Assembly: GCF_000685275.1 (NCBI RefSeq)
Contig: NZ_ARYK01000008.1
Coordinates: 62,001-126,000, forward strand
Direction: 5' to 3'
Source of the DNA: Hyphomonas johnsonii MHS-2
GTDB taxonomy: Bacteria > Pseudomonadota > Alphaproteobacteria > Caulobacterales > Hyphomonadaceae
DNA length: 64,000 nucleotides
Of this stretch, positions 47,553 through 56,549 are shown piece by piece. A model generated the notes under the pieces. It was not told the DNA's origin, made no database searches, and worked only from the letters and a program-made list of their open reading frames with translations. The number at the start of each line of letters is the position of its first letter. The first letter of the stretch is position 1. The translations under genes were made by a program, and so were the position numbers.

Positions 47553-47609
47553 GGGCTTCGTGGAGAAGCGTCTCTGGACAATTACCGAGGAGTGGCCGAA
47601 ATTCGCCCC

Positions 47610-48539
47610 ATGAAACAGATCGTGATTCTTGCATTCGTGGCCCTTCTGGCAGCCTGCCAGACAGCGCCGGTGGACCAACCTGCTGTCATTAGCCCTGTCG
47701 ACGCATCGGCTTCAGCGTCTGCGTCGGCATCTGAATCAGCGTCTGCGTCGGAACAAGAAGCTAAAGCGCCTGATCCCCTTCCGGCCCACCAATGGCTGTA
47801 CGGCTCCGCTGAAGCCAGTCTCATCATGCGCCAGACCTGGTCGACCATTGCCAGCTATGTGGAGGCAAAGGCCGCTGAAGCACCCGCGCATGGCGTGGTG
47901 CTCGCCCGGAACAGCACGCCAGCTGATCCGTCTTTCCTCGCATGCGAAGGCAAGCCGCTGGCAGCGGTGTTTGATGCGGATGAAACCCTGATCTGGAATA
48001 TCGGGGCGACGGGCTATTTCATGCGAAAGGGAATCGGCTTCGATCCGGTGATCTGGGATGACTGGGAGAAGACCGGTGCCGGCAAGGCGGTTGCGATCCC
48101 GGGCGCGCTGGAAGGCCTGGAGCGCATCCGCGCGGCCGGCGTGACGGTCATCGTGAACACGAACCGTGAAAACAGGAATGCTGCGGGAACCGCAGAGACG
48201 TTGCAGGCTGCAGGAATCGGTACCTTCGCGCATCGCTCGACGCTGTTCCTGCGCGGAGACGCGCCGGACGGTTCCGGCAAGGATGGCCGCCGGGAGATCA
48301 TCTCCGAAAACTATTGCGTGATTGCGCTGGTCGGTGACCAGCTTGGCGACATTGCCGATCCGTTCAACGACGAGACGCTGAGCGTTTCCGGGCGCAGGGC
48401 GCTGACCGAGGCGCCTGCGATTGCCGGTCTCTGGGGCAATGGCTGGTTCGTCCTGCCGAACCCGATCTATGGGCCGTCGATCCGCGGCGGGTTCACGGAT
48501 ATCTATCCGCCGGAGACCGATTGGGCGCCTTCGAACTGA
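47610..48539 (+). CDS. Acid phosphatase lipoprotein, e(P4)/class B-like HAD type
   Basis: Encodes 309 aa from MKQIVILAFVALLAAC: lipoprotein signal, Cys about 16, with the start chosen for that signal. A Ser/Ala/Glu repeat linker (SASASASASESASASE) follows, encoded by 47700-47758. The catalytic HAD part has AVFDADETLIWN (D-x-D-E-T), VIVNTNRENRNAAGT (motif II), and CVIALVGDQLGDIADPF (motif III). The e(P4) family is a surface 5'-nucleotidase/phosphatase for NAD or nucleotide uptake. A role in nutrient scavenging is inferred from that. Confidence 0.88.
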   Translation: MKQIVILAFVALLAACQTAPVDQPAVISPVDASASASASASESASASEQEAKAPDPLPAHQWLYGSAEASLIMRQTWSTIASYVEAKAAEAPAHGVVLARNSTPADPSFLACEGKPLAAVFDADETLIWNIGATGYFMRKGIGFDPVIWDDWEKTGAGKAVAIPGALEGLERIRAAGVTVIVNTNRENRNAAGTAETLQAAGIGTFAHRSTLFLRGDAPDGSGKDGRREIISENYCVIALVGDQLGDIADPFNDETLSVSGRRALTEAPAIAGLWGNGWFVLPNPIYGPSIRGGFTDIYPPETDWAPSN

Positions 48540-48610
48540 GAGGCACTTTGAGATCAGCCGTCCCCGGCCTATTGTGACAGTGCGTTGACGCACACGATAG
48601 GGGACGGGAC

Positions 48611-49351
48611 ATGAGCGACACACCAGAATCACCGCGGCCGCCGGTCGCTGCGCCGAAGCAGCCGGTCAAGAAGGTCAAGCCAGCCCTGCAAATGGCGCTG
48701 GACGGCAATTCCGAGCCGCTGCGCATCTTTTCGCATTCGGCGATCATCTACTGGTGGCCGGTCTGGTTCCTGGGGCTGGCCTTCTGGCTGATCGGCCTCA
48801 CCGGGTTGGGGGATGGTCCGGATGCAGAGCGCTCGATGGGGCTGACCTATGTGTTCACGCTGGTCTTCGTCATCTTCTCGACGACTGTCCGGTTGCGCGG
48901 GGCGAACTCTGTCATCTTCGGCCTCGTCCTGGTGATCGGTGTCATCCTGACGTCGACGGCGAAACTGTCAGGGCCGATCGGCGACTTCGTGCTGTCGCTG
49001 GACGTCCGCATGAGCGAGACATTCTACCTTGTGATGGGCGTGTCGGTCCTGGCGCTGTGGTCGATGATGATCTTCGGGTTCGACCGGGTCAAATACTGGG
49101 ACATCGTTCCCGGGCAGCTGCACGAGCGCGTCTTCTGGGGCAGCGGAGACCGGTCGGAGAACGGTGCGAACGCGAAGTGCCGCTACCGGTCAGACGATTT
49201 CCTGCGCCACCGCATCCTGGGCCTGATGATGGTCGGCGACCTTGAGATCACGCTGGGCGATGGCCGCATCTGGCAATTGCACAATGTGCTGTTCGCCAAG
49301 CGGCGGTCCAACCGCGTGAACCAGCTGATCGTGATGCGGCCGATCGATTAG
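48611..49351 (+). CDS. Four-helix membrane protein of unknown function
   Basis: Encodes 246 aa. The N-terminal 35 residues are a Pro/Lys-rich cytoplasmic segment; four membrane helices follow (IIYWWPVWFLGLAFWLIGL; GLTYVFTLVFVIFSTTV; NSVIFGLVLVIGVILTS; TFYLVMGVSVLALWSMMIFGF). A cytoplasmic C-terminal domain of about 80 residues has RILGLMMVGDLEITLGDGRIWQLHNVLFAKR, which could be a small beta-sandwich like the membrane-associated PH-type domains. Family not recognised. Its stop overlaps the metG stop. Confidence 0.75.
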   Translation: MSDTPESPRPPVAAPKQPVKKVKPALQMALDGNSEPLRIFSHSAIIYWWPVWFLGLAFWLIGLTGLGDGPDAERSMGLTYVFTLVFVIFSTTVRLRGANSVIFGLVLVIGVILTSTAKLSGPIGDFVLSLDVRMSETFYLVMGVSVLALWSMMIFGFDRVKYWDIVPGQLHERVFWGSGDRSENGANAKCRYRSDDFLRHRILGLMMVGDLEITLGDGRIWQLHNVLFAKRRSNRVNQLIVMRPID

Positions 49352-51078
49352 GCGGCGTCGCCGCCACCGAACTGTTCGGTCCATGCGGCGACCTGTTCGT
49401 CCTCGATCTTCTGGAACAGAACGTCCGGTGGCGTGATGGCGAGGCCCACTGGCAGGGCGTTCAGCACGGCTTCCGGGCTGCGGAAGTTGAAGTTCCAGTG
49501 TTCCTGCGGAATGCCCAGAGCATCAAGAATCCTTGCGCCCGTTTCCGGAATGATCGGCAGGGCGAGAATGCCGAACAGGGCGGCCAGGTTCAGGCCGGTG
49601 CGCACGCCGACAGCGGCGGCATCGACATCGCTCTTGTACTTCACCCAGGGTTCGGCCTTGGTGAGGTATTCGTTGCCGGCAGCCCATATGGCGCGCGTTT
49701 CGGCAGCGGCCTTGCGGAATTCCATCGCCTCGTAATAGTCGATCAGGCGCGGCAGGCGCTCGGACAGTTCGGCCGTGATCCATGCCTCGGCCTCGCCCGG
49801 CTCTCCGCCATCAGGCACCTTGCCGTCAAACTTGGAGACGCAGTACTTGGTGATCCGGTTGACGAAATTGCCAAGTACGTTGGCAAGGTCTGAATTGACC
49901 GCCGCCTGGAAGCCTTCCCAGGTGAAGGCCGCGTCGGACCCTTCCGGTGAATTGGCGATCAGGTACCAGCGCCAGTAATCGGCCGGCAACAGGTCCAGCG
50001 CCTGGTCCATGAACACGCCGCGCTTGTTGCTGGTTGAGAACTTGCCGCCATACCAAGTGACCCAGTTGAATGCTTTCAGCTTGTCGACGGTCTTCCACGG
50101 CTCGCCGCTGCCCAGCAGGGTGACGGGGAAGCTGACCGTGTGGAAGGCGACATTGTCCTTGCCCATGAACTGGACGTATTCGGTCTCGTCGGCGCCCTTG
50201 TCCGTGCGCCAGAGCGATTCCCAGTCGCCGCCCGTGGCTTCGGCCCATTCCTGCGTCGCCGCGATATAACCGATCGGTGCATCGAACCAGACATAGAAGA
50301 CCTTGTCCTCGTAGCCGGGACGGACCTTGCCGTCGGTTCCGATCACCTCCACGCCCCATGACAGGTCGCGGGTGATCGCGCGGGCGATCAGGCCCTCATC
50401 GAGCCACTTGTTGGCGATGGAGACAGCCAGGCTCGGCCAGTTGGCGCCCTTGCGGTTCACCCAGGCACGGATTTCGTCCTGCGACTTCTCCTGCAGCAGG
50501 TAGAGGTGCTTGGTATCGCGGATCTCGATATTCTTGCTGCCGGAGACCGAGGAATAGGGATCGATCAGGTCGATCGGGTCAAGCAGGCGCCCGCAATTGT
50601 CGCACTGGTCGCCGCGCGCTTTCTCGAACCCGCAATGCGGGCAGGTGCCTTCGACATAGCGGTCCGGCAGGAAACGCCCGTCATCGACGGAATAGACCTG
50701 TTTCGAGGTGCGCTCCTCGATCAGGCCGCGCGCCTCGAGGACCTGCGCGAAATGCTGTGTCAGGGCATGGTTTGCCGGGCGGGAGGAGCGTCCGAACCAG
50801 TCGAAGGACAGGTTGAAGCCTTCGCCGGCCTTTCGCTGGATGGCGTATTGCTCGTCACAATATTGCTGGACCGGGATCTGCATTGCCTGCGCTGCCAGTT
50901 CCGCCGGCGTGCCGTGCTCGTCGGTGGCGCAGATATAGGTCACGTCATGGCCGAGCAGGCGCATCGTGCGCGCATAGACGTCGGCTGGCAGCATCGATCC
51001 GGCCAGGTTTCCGAGGTGCTTGATGCCGTTGATATAGGGCAAGGCGGACGTAATCAGGATGCGCCGGGGTCGCGTCAT
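49348..51078 (-). CDS. metG: Methionyl-tRNA synthetase
   Basis: Encodes 576 aa. Class I aminoacyl-tRNA synthetase: ALPYINGIKHLGNLAGSMLPADVYAR includes the HIGH-like motif HLGN; a zinc knuckle CPHCGFEKARGDQCDNCGRLLD; the KMSKS-like motif is KFSTSNKRGVF; the methionine pocket and anticodon-binding helices follow (NFVNRITKYCVSKFDG). The zinc-binding insert with two Cys pairs marks the MetG1 type. The length is shorter than the E. coli form, lacking the C-terminal EMAP-like dimerisation domain. Confidence 0.97.
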   Translation of the reverse strand: MTRPRRILITSALPYINGIKHLGNLAGSMLPADVYARTMRLLGHDVTYICATDEHGTPAELAAQAMQIPVQQYCDEQYAIQRKAGEGFNLSFDWFGRSSRPANHALTQHFAQVLEARGLIEERTSKQVYSVDDGRFLPDRYVEGTCPHCGFEKARGDQCDNCGRLLDPIDLIDPYSSVSGSKNIEIRDTKHLYLLQEKSQDEIRAWVNRKGANWPSLAVSIANKWLDEGLIARAITRDLSWGVEVIGTDGKVRPGYEDKVFYVWFDAPIGYIAATQEWAEATGGDWESLWRTDKGADETEYVQFMGKDNVAFHTVSFPVTLLGSGEPWKTVDKLKAFNWVTWYGGKFSTSNKRGVFMDQALDLLPADYWRWYLIANSPEGSDAAFTWEGFQAAVNSDLANVLGNFVNRITKYCVSKFDGKVPDGGEPGEAEAWITAELSERLPRLIDYYEAMEFRKAAAETRAIWAAGNEYLTKAEPWVKYKSDVDAAAVGVRTGLNLAALFGILALPIIPETGARILDALGIPQEHWNFNFRSPEAVLNALPVGLAITPPDVLFQKIEDEQVAAWTEQFGGGDAA

Positions 51079-51194
51079 AGGCGTGTTTTCTTTCCGGTTA
51101 AGGCGTTTTGGGGCAATATTCGTGTTGGCTGCCCGCTGGAACGGGACTTTTAGCGAGGTGAGCCGGAAAAGAAAGAAACTTGGGAGGATTTAAC

Positions 51195-51605
51195 ATGCCA
51201 AGACTCAGTGGAGTGAACCTGCTGGGCGTGCTGCTGGCCGCCATTGTCATGTTCTTCGTCGGCTACATCTTCTACGGAATGCTGTTTTCCAGCCAGTGGA
51301 TGACCGCGCGTGGCTATACAGCGGATTTGGCGAAAGATGCCAATCCCGCCTGGATGGCTGGCGGATTCCTGATCGAACTGGTGCTGGCCTTCGGGCTCGG
51401 CTGGGTGCTGAAACTCAAGGGCGCCAAGGGGCTTGCCGCCTGCGTGTCGACAGCCCTGATGCTGGCCGTGGTCGTGGCGTTCCCGATCCTGGCCTATGAT
51501 TTTGTCTACGGGTTCTATCATTACCTGCCCGGCCTGATGGTCGACTGGGGCCACATCCTGGTGTCGCTCGGCCTTGCCGGGGCGGTCCTGTCCTTCTTCG
51601 ACTAG
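51195..51605 (+). CDS. DUF1761 family membrane protein
   Basis: Encodes 136 aa with four membrane helices, starting MPRLSGVNLLGVLLAAIVMFFVGYIFYGMLF. The segment SSQWMTARGYT with a Trp just after helix 1 and the final VDWGHILVSLGLAGAVLSFF are marks of DUF1761. Ribosome-binding site GGGAGGA. Function unknown; inner membrane. Confidence 0.85.
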   Translation: MPRLSGVNLLGVLLAAIVMFFVGYIFYGMLFSSQWMTARGYTADLAKDANPAWMAGGFLIELVLAFGLGWVLKLKGAKGLAACVSTALMLAVVVAFPILAYDFVYGFYHYLPGLMVDWGHILVSLGLAGAVLSFFD

Positions 51606-51615
51606 GCCTCTCGCG

Positions 51616-51655
51616 CAAAGAAAAGCCCCGGACAGTCCAGGGACCGGTCCGGGGC
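51616..51655 (-). terminator. Rho-independent terminator for the exported OmpA-like gene
   Basis: On the minus strand: GCCCCGGAC, a 13-base loop, GTCCGGGGC and then a T-rich tail (TTTTCTTT). It lies between two convergent genes and mainly serves the minus-strand one at 51714-52190. Confidence 0.85.
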
Positions 51656-51713
51656 AGTGAGTTGGACGAAGGGGAGCGGTGACCACCCTCCGTGCCAGCC
51701 AAGGGGAAAGGTA

Positions 51714-52190
51714 TCAGAGGCCGAAGCCGGGCTCTGCCGTGAGGACGATATCGACCCGGCGGGCGAGCGGCGCGGTGGTGCCTGCCGGCAGAGTCGCGTC
51801 GATTTTGGGCGTGACGTCCATGCTGATGTCGGGTGCGCGGATGCCGCGAGCGTGGAACGCGTCCAGAACGGCTTCAGCGCGGGCTTCGGAGAGGGTGGCG
51901 AAGGCCGGGTCGGAATGGGCTTCCTCGGACACGACATCAGCCTTGATTACGGTCACCGCACAGCCGGTCAGCCGGTCGCTGGCGGCATTCACGGCGCGCA
52001 TGGAATAGGCCGACAGCATCGACTCATAGGCCGGGAAATAGACCGACATGGAAATGTCGTCACAGGCCTTTTGCGGGGTTATGTCGGCTTTTACGGCGGG
52101 CGGGGGCGGCGGCACTTCGGCCGAAGCCGGAATGGCAGCTGCAGTCGCGGCGATAGTCAAGCCGGCGAGGGCGATCATCGAGCGTTTCAT
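51714..52190 (-). CDS. Exported OmpA-like periplasmic protein
   Basis: Encodes 158 aa with a Sec signal peptide (MIALAGLTIAATAAAIPASAEV). The mature part begins with a Pro-rich spacer, then a short OmpA-C-like domain: SVYFPAYESMLSAYSMRAVNAASDRLTGCAVTVI with LSEARAEAVLDAFHARGI (the S-x-x-R-A-x-x-V motif). The D-x-x-x-x-x-x-x-x-x-R pattern for diaminopimelate binding is weak, so peptidoglycan binding is uncertain. A terminator follows. Mean size for a stand-alone OmpA-like domain. Confidence 0.75.
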   Translation of the reverse strand: MKRSMIALAGLTIAATAAAIPASAEVPPPPPAVKADITPQKACDDISMSVYFPAYESMLSAYSMRAVNAASDRLTGCAVTVIKADVVSEEAHSDPAFATLSEARAEAVLDAFHARGIRAPDISMDVTPKIDATLPAGTTAPLARRVDIVLTAEPGFGL

Positions 52191-52371
52191 GGGTCTGCTC
52201 CTTCAAGCATATCATTGTTGATACTGGACCTACGCATGAATTGGGGCTGAAACGTGCAAGCGAGGTGGCGAATGGGGCGGTTGCAAGGTGATTGCAAGAA
52301 TTCGCGGCCAGACCCCGATGGCAGCGGGAGCATGAAACTTTCGAAAGGTGCAGTGCTGCCATTGTTTCTCC

Positions 52372-52388
52372 ATGTTGCGGTGCAACAT
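52372..52388. promoter_or_regulatory. Dyad ATGTTGC-N3-GCAACAT before the GNAT gene
   Basis: A perfect 7-bp inverted repeat with three spacer bases, ending seven bases before the GNAT start at 52396. It resembles TTGC...GCAA motifs near PHA/phasin genes of alphaproteobacteria (PhaR sites), but that assignment is a guess. The position suggests an operator. Confidence 0.35.
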
Positions 52389-52395
52389 AACCGGT

Positions 52396-53064
52396 ATGGA
52401 CAACCGGTCGATCTATACGAATCTCGAGACGGGCAGGCGCGTCTACCTGCGGCCCATCCGGCCGCATGACAGCTCGCGCCTGCGCGAAGGCATCGCCCAG
52501 ATGTCCGATACGTCACGCTATTTCCGGTTCTTTTCCGGCATGCGCCAGGTGCCCGATTCGGTTCTGGAAAAGCTGGTCGATGTCGATGGTGAGAGCCACC
52601 TCGGCTGGGTCGCGCTGGATCTCGGCGCGCACGACCTGCCTGTTATCGGTGCCGTGCGGGTCGTCCGCAATCCGGTGTCGGGCGCGGGCGAACTCGCCAT
52701 CGCCACGCTGGACGCGTTCCACAATACCGGGCTGGCCCGGATATTGATCGCGACCATCGTCAGTGACTGCCGGCGTGTCGGAATCGACAGGCTGTACGCA
52801 GACACGCTGGCCGAGAACAAGAAGGCGCGCAGCCTGTTGCGGGCGATCGGCGGCAAGGCGAGCCCCTCTGACGGCGCCTATGTCAAATATACCTTCGATA
52901 CGGCCGAAATGGACGCCCTGTTGCGGGGCATGGAGGCCCCGCGCGGGATTGCCGATGTCCACGCGGCATTCGACCGGTTTGCCGCATCAGCAGCGGTCCG
53001 GCAAAGTGCGACTTGCGCGCCAGCGCCGATGCAAGTAGTGACACCTTTCCAGCGGCCGGTTTAG
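52396..53064 (+). CDS. GNAT-family N-acetyltransferase overlapping a tRNA
   Basis: Encodes 222 aa. N-terminal GRRVYLRPIRPHDSSRLREGIAQMSDTSRYFRFFSG resembles the acetyltransferase domain of protein lysine acetyltransferases (Pat-like). The core strand LAIATLDAFHNTGLARILIATIV has the cofactor motif (weakly, N-T-G-L-A-R). The last residues FQRPV and the stop lie inside tRNA-Thr, which starts 10 bases before the CDS end; this is a true same-strand overlap. A perfect dyad lies just upstream. No ribosome-binding site is clear. Confidence 0.8.
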   Translation: MDNRSIYTNLETGRRVYLRPIRPHDSSRLREGIAQMSDTSRYFRFFSGMRQVPDSVLEKLVDVDGESHLGWVALDLGAHDLPVIGAVRVVRNPVSGAGELAIATLDAFHNTGLARILIATIVSDCRRVGIDRLYADTLAENKKARSLLRAIGGKASPSDGAYVKYTFDTAEMDALLRGMEAPRGIADVHAAFDRFAASAAVRQSATCAPAPMQVVTPFQRPV

Positions 53065-53130
53065 CTCAGCTGGTAGAGCATCTGATTTGTAATCAGAGGG
53101 TCGGGAGTTCGAGTCTCTCAACCGGCACCA
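53055..53130 (+). tRNA. tRNA-Thr(TGT)
   Basis: 76 nt with encoded CCA. The acceptor stem GCCGGTT pairs with AACCGGC, the D loop has AGCTCAGCTGGTAGAGC, the anticodon arm is CTGAT-TTGTAAT-ATCAG with anticodon TGT, and the T arm has GGTTCGA-like GAGTTCGAGTCTC. The 5' end overlaps the end of the GNAT gene by 10 bases. Confidence 0.97.
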
Positions 53131-53387
53131 CTGGAAACAAGGACTTAGGCGTTACGAACGCGGTCCCTCAAGCCCGCCCTTTTGGTTGGGGTAACGGCAG
53201 GCCGGAATATTGGAAGAATCCGCGCCGTTCGTTCAGTGCTGACGCCTGCGCAGGGCGCAATAGCGGTGGCCCACCAAAGCCAAGGATTACTGTTGATGAA
53301 CCCTCACGCCTCTTGCTTTTAGGTCGACGACCAGCCGCTAACCTAACGGTGGTCGATCTCATTCGCCTGACGGCCCCAGGCCGCTTT
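53131..53387. other. Gene-free stretch downstream of tRNA-Thr
   Basis: 257 bp with no supported gene, lying between the tRNA and the 3' end of the TonB receptor gene. Open frames here have poor codon use. This is where an island junction would be expected, but I see no copy of the tRNA 3' end. Confidence 0.45.
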
Positions 53388-55430
53388 TTAGAACTTGAGC
53401 CTCACGCCACCGTTCAGAATGAAGCCGTCATTGCGTGACCAGATGTCAGTGGTCCATTGGCCATCGGGTGCGCGTGCCGGCAGCACAAGCGGATGCTCTT
53501 TTGTTTGGCGCACATCCAGCAGGTTTTCGGCATTGATGAACCAGCTGGCCCGTCCCATGGTGATCTGTCCGAGAAGCCCGAGGTGCAGGTAGGGTTTGCT
53601 TGTCGCACGGTACGGATTGCCGTCCAGGCGCTGCTCTCCGGTGTAGTAGGCCTCGAACCCCAACAGGCCTCGCCCGTGCTGTTCCCACATGGCAACGAAA
53701 CCGGCCGAATGTTTGGGCGTCAGCTCAATCTCCCGGCGGCCGCCCAAGGGGGCGTTTTCTGTTGCATCAAGATAGAGGTAGCTGCCGGTGAGTTTGAAAT
53801 CGTTCCAGAAATAGCGGAACAGAAGCTCCGCACCCCGAATCTCCGTTTTGCCAAGGGCATTGACGAGCCGTACGCGATCAAGCGCACCACCGGGTGTCGA
53901 TGCGAAAGCCTCCAACTCTGTGACGGCGTCAACATTTGAGCCGAAGACACTGACATTGGTCTCGATCTGGCCGCGACGATAGCCCACATCCATTGAGGCG
54001 GTTTCGGCGGTCTCTTCCTGCAGATCCGATAGTGGCATGAGGCGTGAAAGCCCGGCTGCCTCGATATCTTCCACAAAGGGTGTCGGCGCGAAAAACCCAC
54101 GCCCGTAGGATGCCCGGATCGTTACGTCACCGGGCTTGTAAAGGATTGATGCACGCGGGCTGAACTGGGTGCCAAACTCACTATGGCCGTCGAGCCGGCC
54201 GCTGACGGAGACCGAAAGCGCCTCGCTGAAATCGTGATCGATCTGACCGAATAATCCGGGGACGTTGTAGGTGTAGTCGAATACAGGGAATGCGTCCGAG
54301 GTATAGTCATCTGACTGGAATGCTGCGCCGACGAGCCAGTTCGTGCCTGGCGTACCGCCAGACAACGAGGCCTCGATCAGGTAATTTTCGTGGCTATCCT
54401 TCTCAACAGAGGGTCCGAAACGGTGTTCATGGTCTTGTGCCATTGCTGATCCGCGAAGGTTCAATGTCACTGTGTCGGACAGGGGGCGTTCGGCAATGAA
54501 CCCGCCATCAAGTCGCGTTGTGTCCTGATTTTGCGAGAAGGCTGTGCCGTCGGGAACGGTGTGGCCCGGCAAAGTTCCGCCTTCGCGTTGCTCCGTCATG
54601 AAGCCAAGTGTGGCATACAGCGTTGAGCCATCAGCAGCATCCCAGAACAGACGTGGGCGAGCTGTCCAGCGCTCATAGGAAGGCATGTCAATCCAGCCAT
54701 CAGCATCGAAGTCCTGCGCCGTCTGCCGGTGAGCGCCTGCGGTTAGCGAGACACCCAGTTGGTCATTCAGAGGTGTCTCAAAATAGCTAGTCAGGTCCTG
54801 GCCGTCTTCGGTGGTGAGATTGAGCAGAACCTCTCCAGCCGCCGCGTTGCCCGGGCGGCGCGACACCAGGTTGATAACCCCGCCAAGCGCGGATCCGCCG
54901 TAGAATGAAGAGGCTGATCCCTTGATGACTTCGACCTGGGAGAGGTCGGTTGGGGGTATCTGAAGAAGCCCGATGGAGGCTGCCTGGCCGCCATAAAGCG
55001 GCAATCCATCACTCAGGAGTTGGGTGTAACGCCCATACAGGCCCTGAAGACGAATGTTTGCCGCGCCCAGTGCAGGCGACGTTGTCTGCACGCGCACACC
55101 GCCGGTCTCTGCCACCAGCATTGAGACATTCCCCGGCCGCATGATGGCCTTCTCTTCAATTTCTTCGCGATTGATCACTTCGACACGAACGGGCTCATCA
55201 TTGACTGCCCGGCCTGACCTTGTGGCGCGGACAATTACTGTATCGAGCGTCTTGTGCTCGTGTTCGTCATCCTGGTGCCCCTCGTCGAGATGCATCTCAC
55301 CATGCAGGGCATGTTCGTCATGAGGTGAATCGGATCGATCATCCGCTGGGTCGGCGTGAGCGAGACCAAAGGAAAGGGCGAAACTGGATACAGCAAGCGC
55401 GGTCGCTGAACGCCGAAATGAAAAGGTCAT
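53388..55430 (-). CDS. TonB-dependent receptor with His/Asp-rich N-terminus
   Basis: Encodes 680 aa. Signal peptide MTFSFRRSATALAVSSFALS with cleavage near AHA. The mature N-terminus is rich in His, Asp and Glu (HDEHALHGEMHLDEGHQDDE), like metal-loading tails of zinc/copper receptors such as ZnuD. The plug domain follows: LDTVIVRATRSG (TonB box-like region), GPxx-type NVSMLVAETGGVRVQ, IEVIKG-like LSQVEVIKGSASSFYGGSALGGVINLVSRRPG. The barrel ends in the aromatic strand FILNGGVRLKF. Metal uptake is inferred from the His-rich tail. A small Cys-bearing gene lies directly upstream. Confidence 0.9.
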   Translation of the reverse strand: MTFSFRRSATALAVSSFALSFGLAHADPADDRSDSPHDEHALHGEMHLDEGHQDDEHEHKTLDTVIVRATRSGRAVNDEPVRVEVINREEIEEKAIMRPGNVSMLVAETGGVRVQTTSPALGAANIRLQGLYGRYTQLLSDGLPLYGGQAASIGLLQIPPTDLSQVEVIKGSASSFYGGSALGGVINLVSRRPGNAAAGEVLLNLTTEDGQDLTSYFETPLNDQLGVSLTAGAHRQTAQDFDADGWIDMPSYERWTARPRLFWDAADGSTLYATLGFMTEQREGGTLPGHTVPDGTAFSQNQDTTRLDGGFIAERPLSDTVTLNLRGSAMAQDHEHRFGPSVEKDSHENYLIEASLSGGTPGTNWLVGAAFQSDDYTSDAFPVFDYTYNVPGLFGQIDHDFSEALSVSVSGRLDGHSEFGTQFSPRASILYKPGDVTIRASYGRGFFAPTPFVEDIEAAGLSRLMPLSDLQEETAETASMDVGYRRGQIETNVSVFGSNVDAVTELEAFASTPGGALDRVRLVNALGKTEIRGAELLFRYFWNDFKLTGSYLYLDATENAPLGGRREIELTPKHSAGFVAMWEQHGRGLLGFEAYYTGEQRLDGNPYRATSKPYLHLGLLGQITMGRASWFINAENLLDVRQTKEHPLVLPARAPDGQWTTDIWSRNDGFILNGGVRLKF

Positions 55431-55504
55431 GAGGGGCAATCTCTGAAAGGCAATTTGCGGAAGATGATTGAACGCTGCGCAGCAGCGCTTTCGCGTAGCG
55501 GCTT

Positions 55505-55846
55505 TCAGGCGATTGGGGGACGAAGCACCCCACCAGGTGGGGACGAACAGGCATTCACCGTATGAACTGAACGCCGCGCAATGGATGTCTCAACGCACTG
55601 TTCCAGCGCAGAATCGACGACCATGACCTGGAAACCGCAGGATTTGCAGACCTTATCGGCGAAGGCGTGTTCCTGCGAATCCGGGAGCTCGTTTGTGTCG
55701 GTTTCCAGGCTGTGCGCGACAGGCGGATGCGTTTCAAAAGCATACCCGCATGCATCGACGCAGCGCATCGGCGCCCAGGCAATCGCCAGGATAGCCAATA
55801 CGATGAAAAGCCTGCTCATCCAGTTGGAAGGCGCACCAATATTCAT
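55505..55846 (-). CDS. Small exported or membrane-anchored Cys-rich protein
   Basis: Encodes 113 aa from MNIGAPSNWMSRLFIVLAI (an earlier Met 18 codons upstream and a later one at 55819 are possible). One hydrophobic segment (residues 11-26) serves as signal or anchor. The mature part has six or more cysteines (RCVDACGY, DKVCKSCGF, EQCVET, NACSSP), including C-x-x-C, suggesting metal binding. It is placed 74 bp before the metal-type TonB receptor gene, on the same strand, as such small proteins often are. Family not recognised. Confidence 0.6.
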   Translation of the reverse strand: MNIGAPSNWMSRLFIVLAILAIAWAPMRCVDACGYAFETHPPVAHSLETDTNELPDSQEHAFADKVCKSCGFQVMVVDSALEQCVETSIARRSVHTVNACSSPPGGVLRPPIA

Positions 55847-56549
55847 GGCTGTCTGTATAGTTTGTTCACAGCTGATTGGAAGGGCGCGGAAACGACACAA
55901 AGCCTGAATGTTTTCGACTCATATGGGAGACTGCAAGGTCATACCGGATGATACGCTTGAGCCAATTCTCCCTGGCAGGCACGCACCAGGCGGCGGCTCC
56001 TGGGAGCCGGCGTTCCCTTGGAGAAATGCGACGACAACCAACACCCCGTCCTGAAGGCGAGGCGCGCAATTCAGAAGGAAAGGACCGACACCTTCGCGAA
56101 ATGCGATGGGCCCCCTGGGCGGGCTTTCGCCACGCCGATCCTGATTGCCACAAAACCGCCCCACGCTTCATCATACCTGAAATATTCATCCCGAGACTGC
56201 GCCCCAACACATCCCGCCACCGCACAATCGTCAAATCCCGCTCCCTTTCGACTACGGCTTTCCGATCTTCTCACCCGGTTTCCGTCCTCCCTGACCAGCC
56301 CCATGCAGCCTGCATGTCAAATACAGCCCAACGAGGAAATAACGCGCAACCAGAATGACATTCCAGCGACTGTAACGACACCGAAAACCAACGCCGTGCG
56401 ACAGCGAACCAGGCGCGCCCAGCGGGAGACTCAGGCATACGCAGCACAAGCGTAGGCATTGGGAATATCTGCCGGAATCGTGCCATGTTGCCATCTCCGA
56501 CGGGAGGCGTACCTTGGCAACCTATCGCAGCAGACAAAAGGAGCGCTTG
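55847..56549. other. Gene-poor stretch, no supported CDS
   Basis: About 700 bp in which every open frame has poor codon use and low complexity. The region separates the TonB pair from the next gene. It is less GC-rich than the rest of the window and contains no tRNA, repeat or transposon end that I can see. It may be a decayed gene or an island remnant. Confidence 0.5.
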
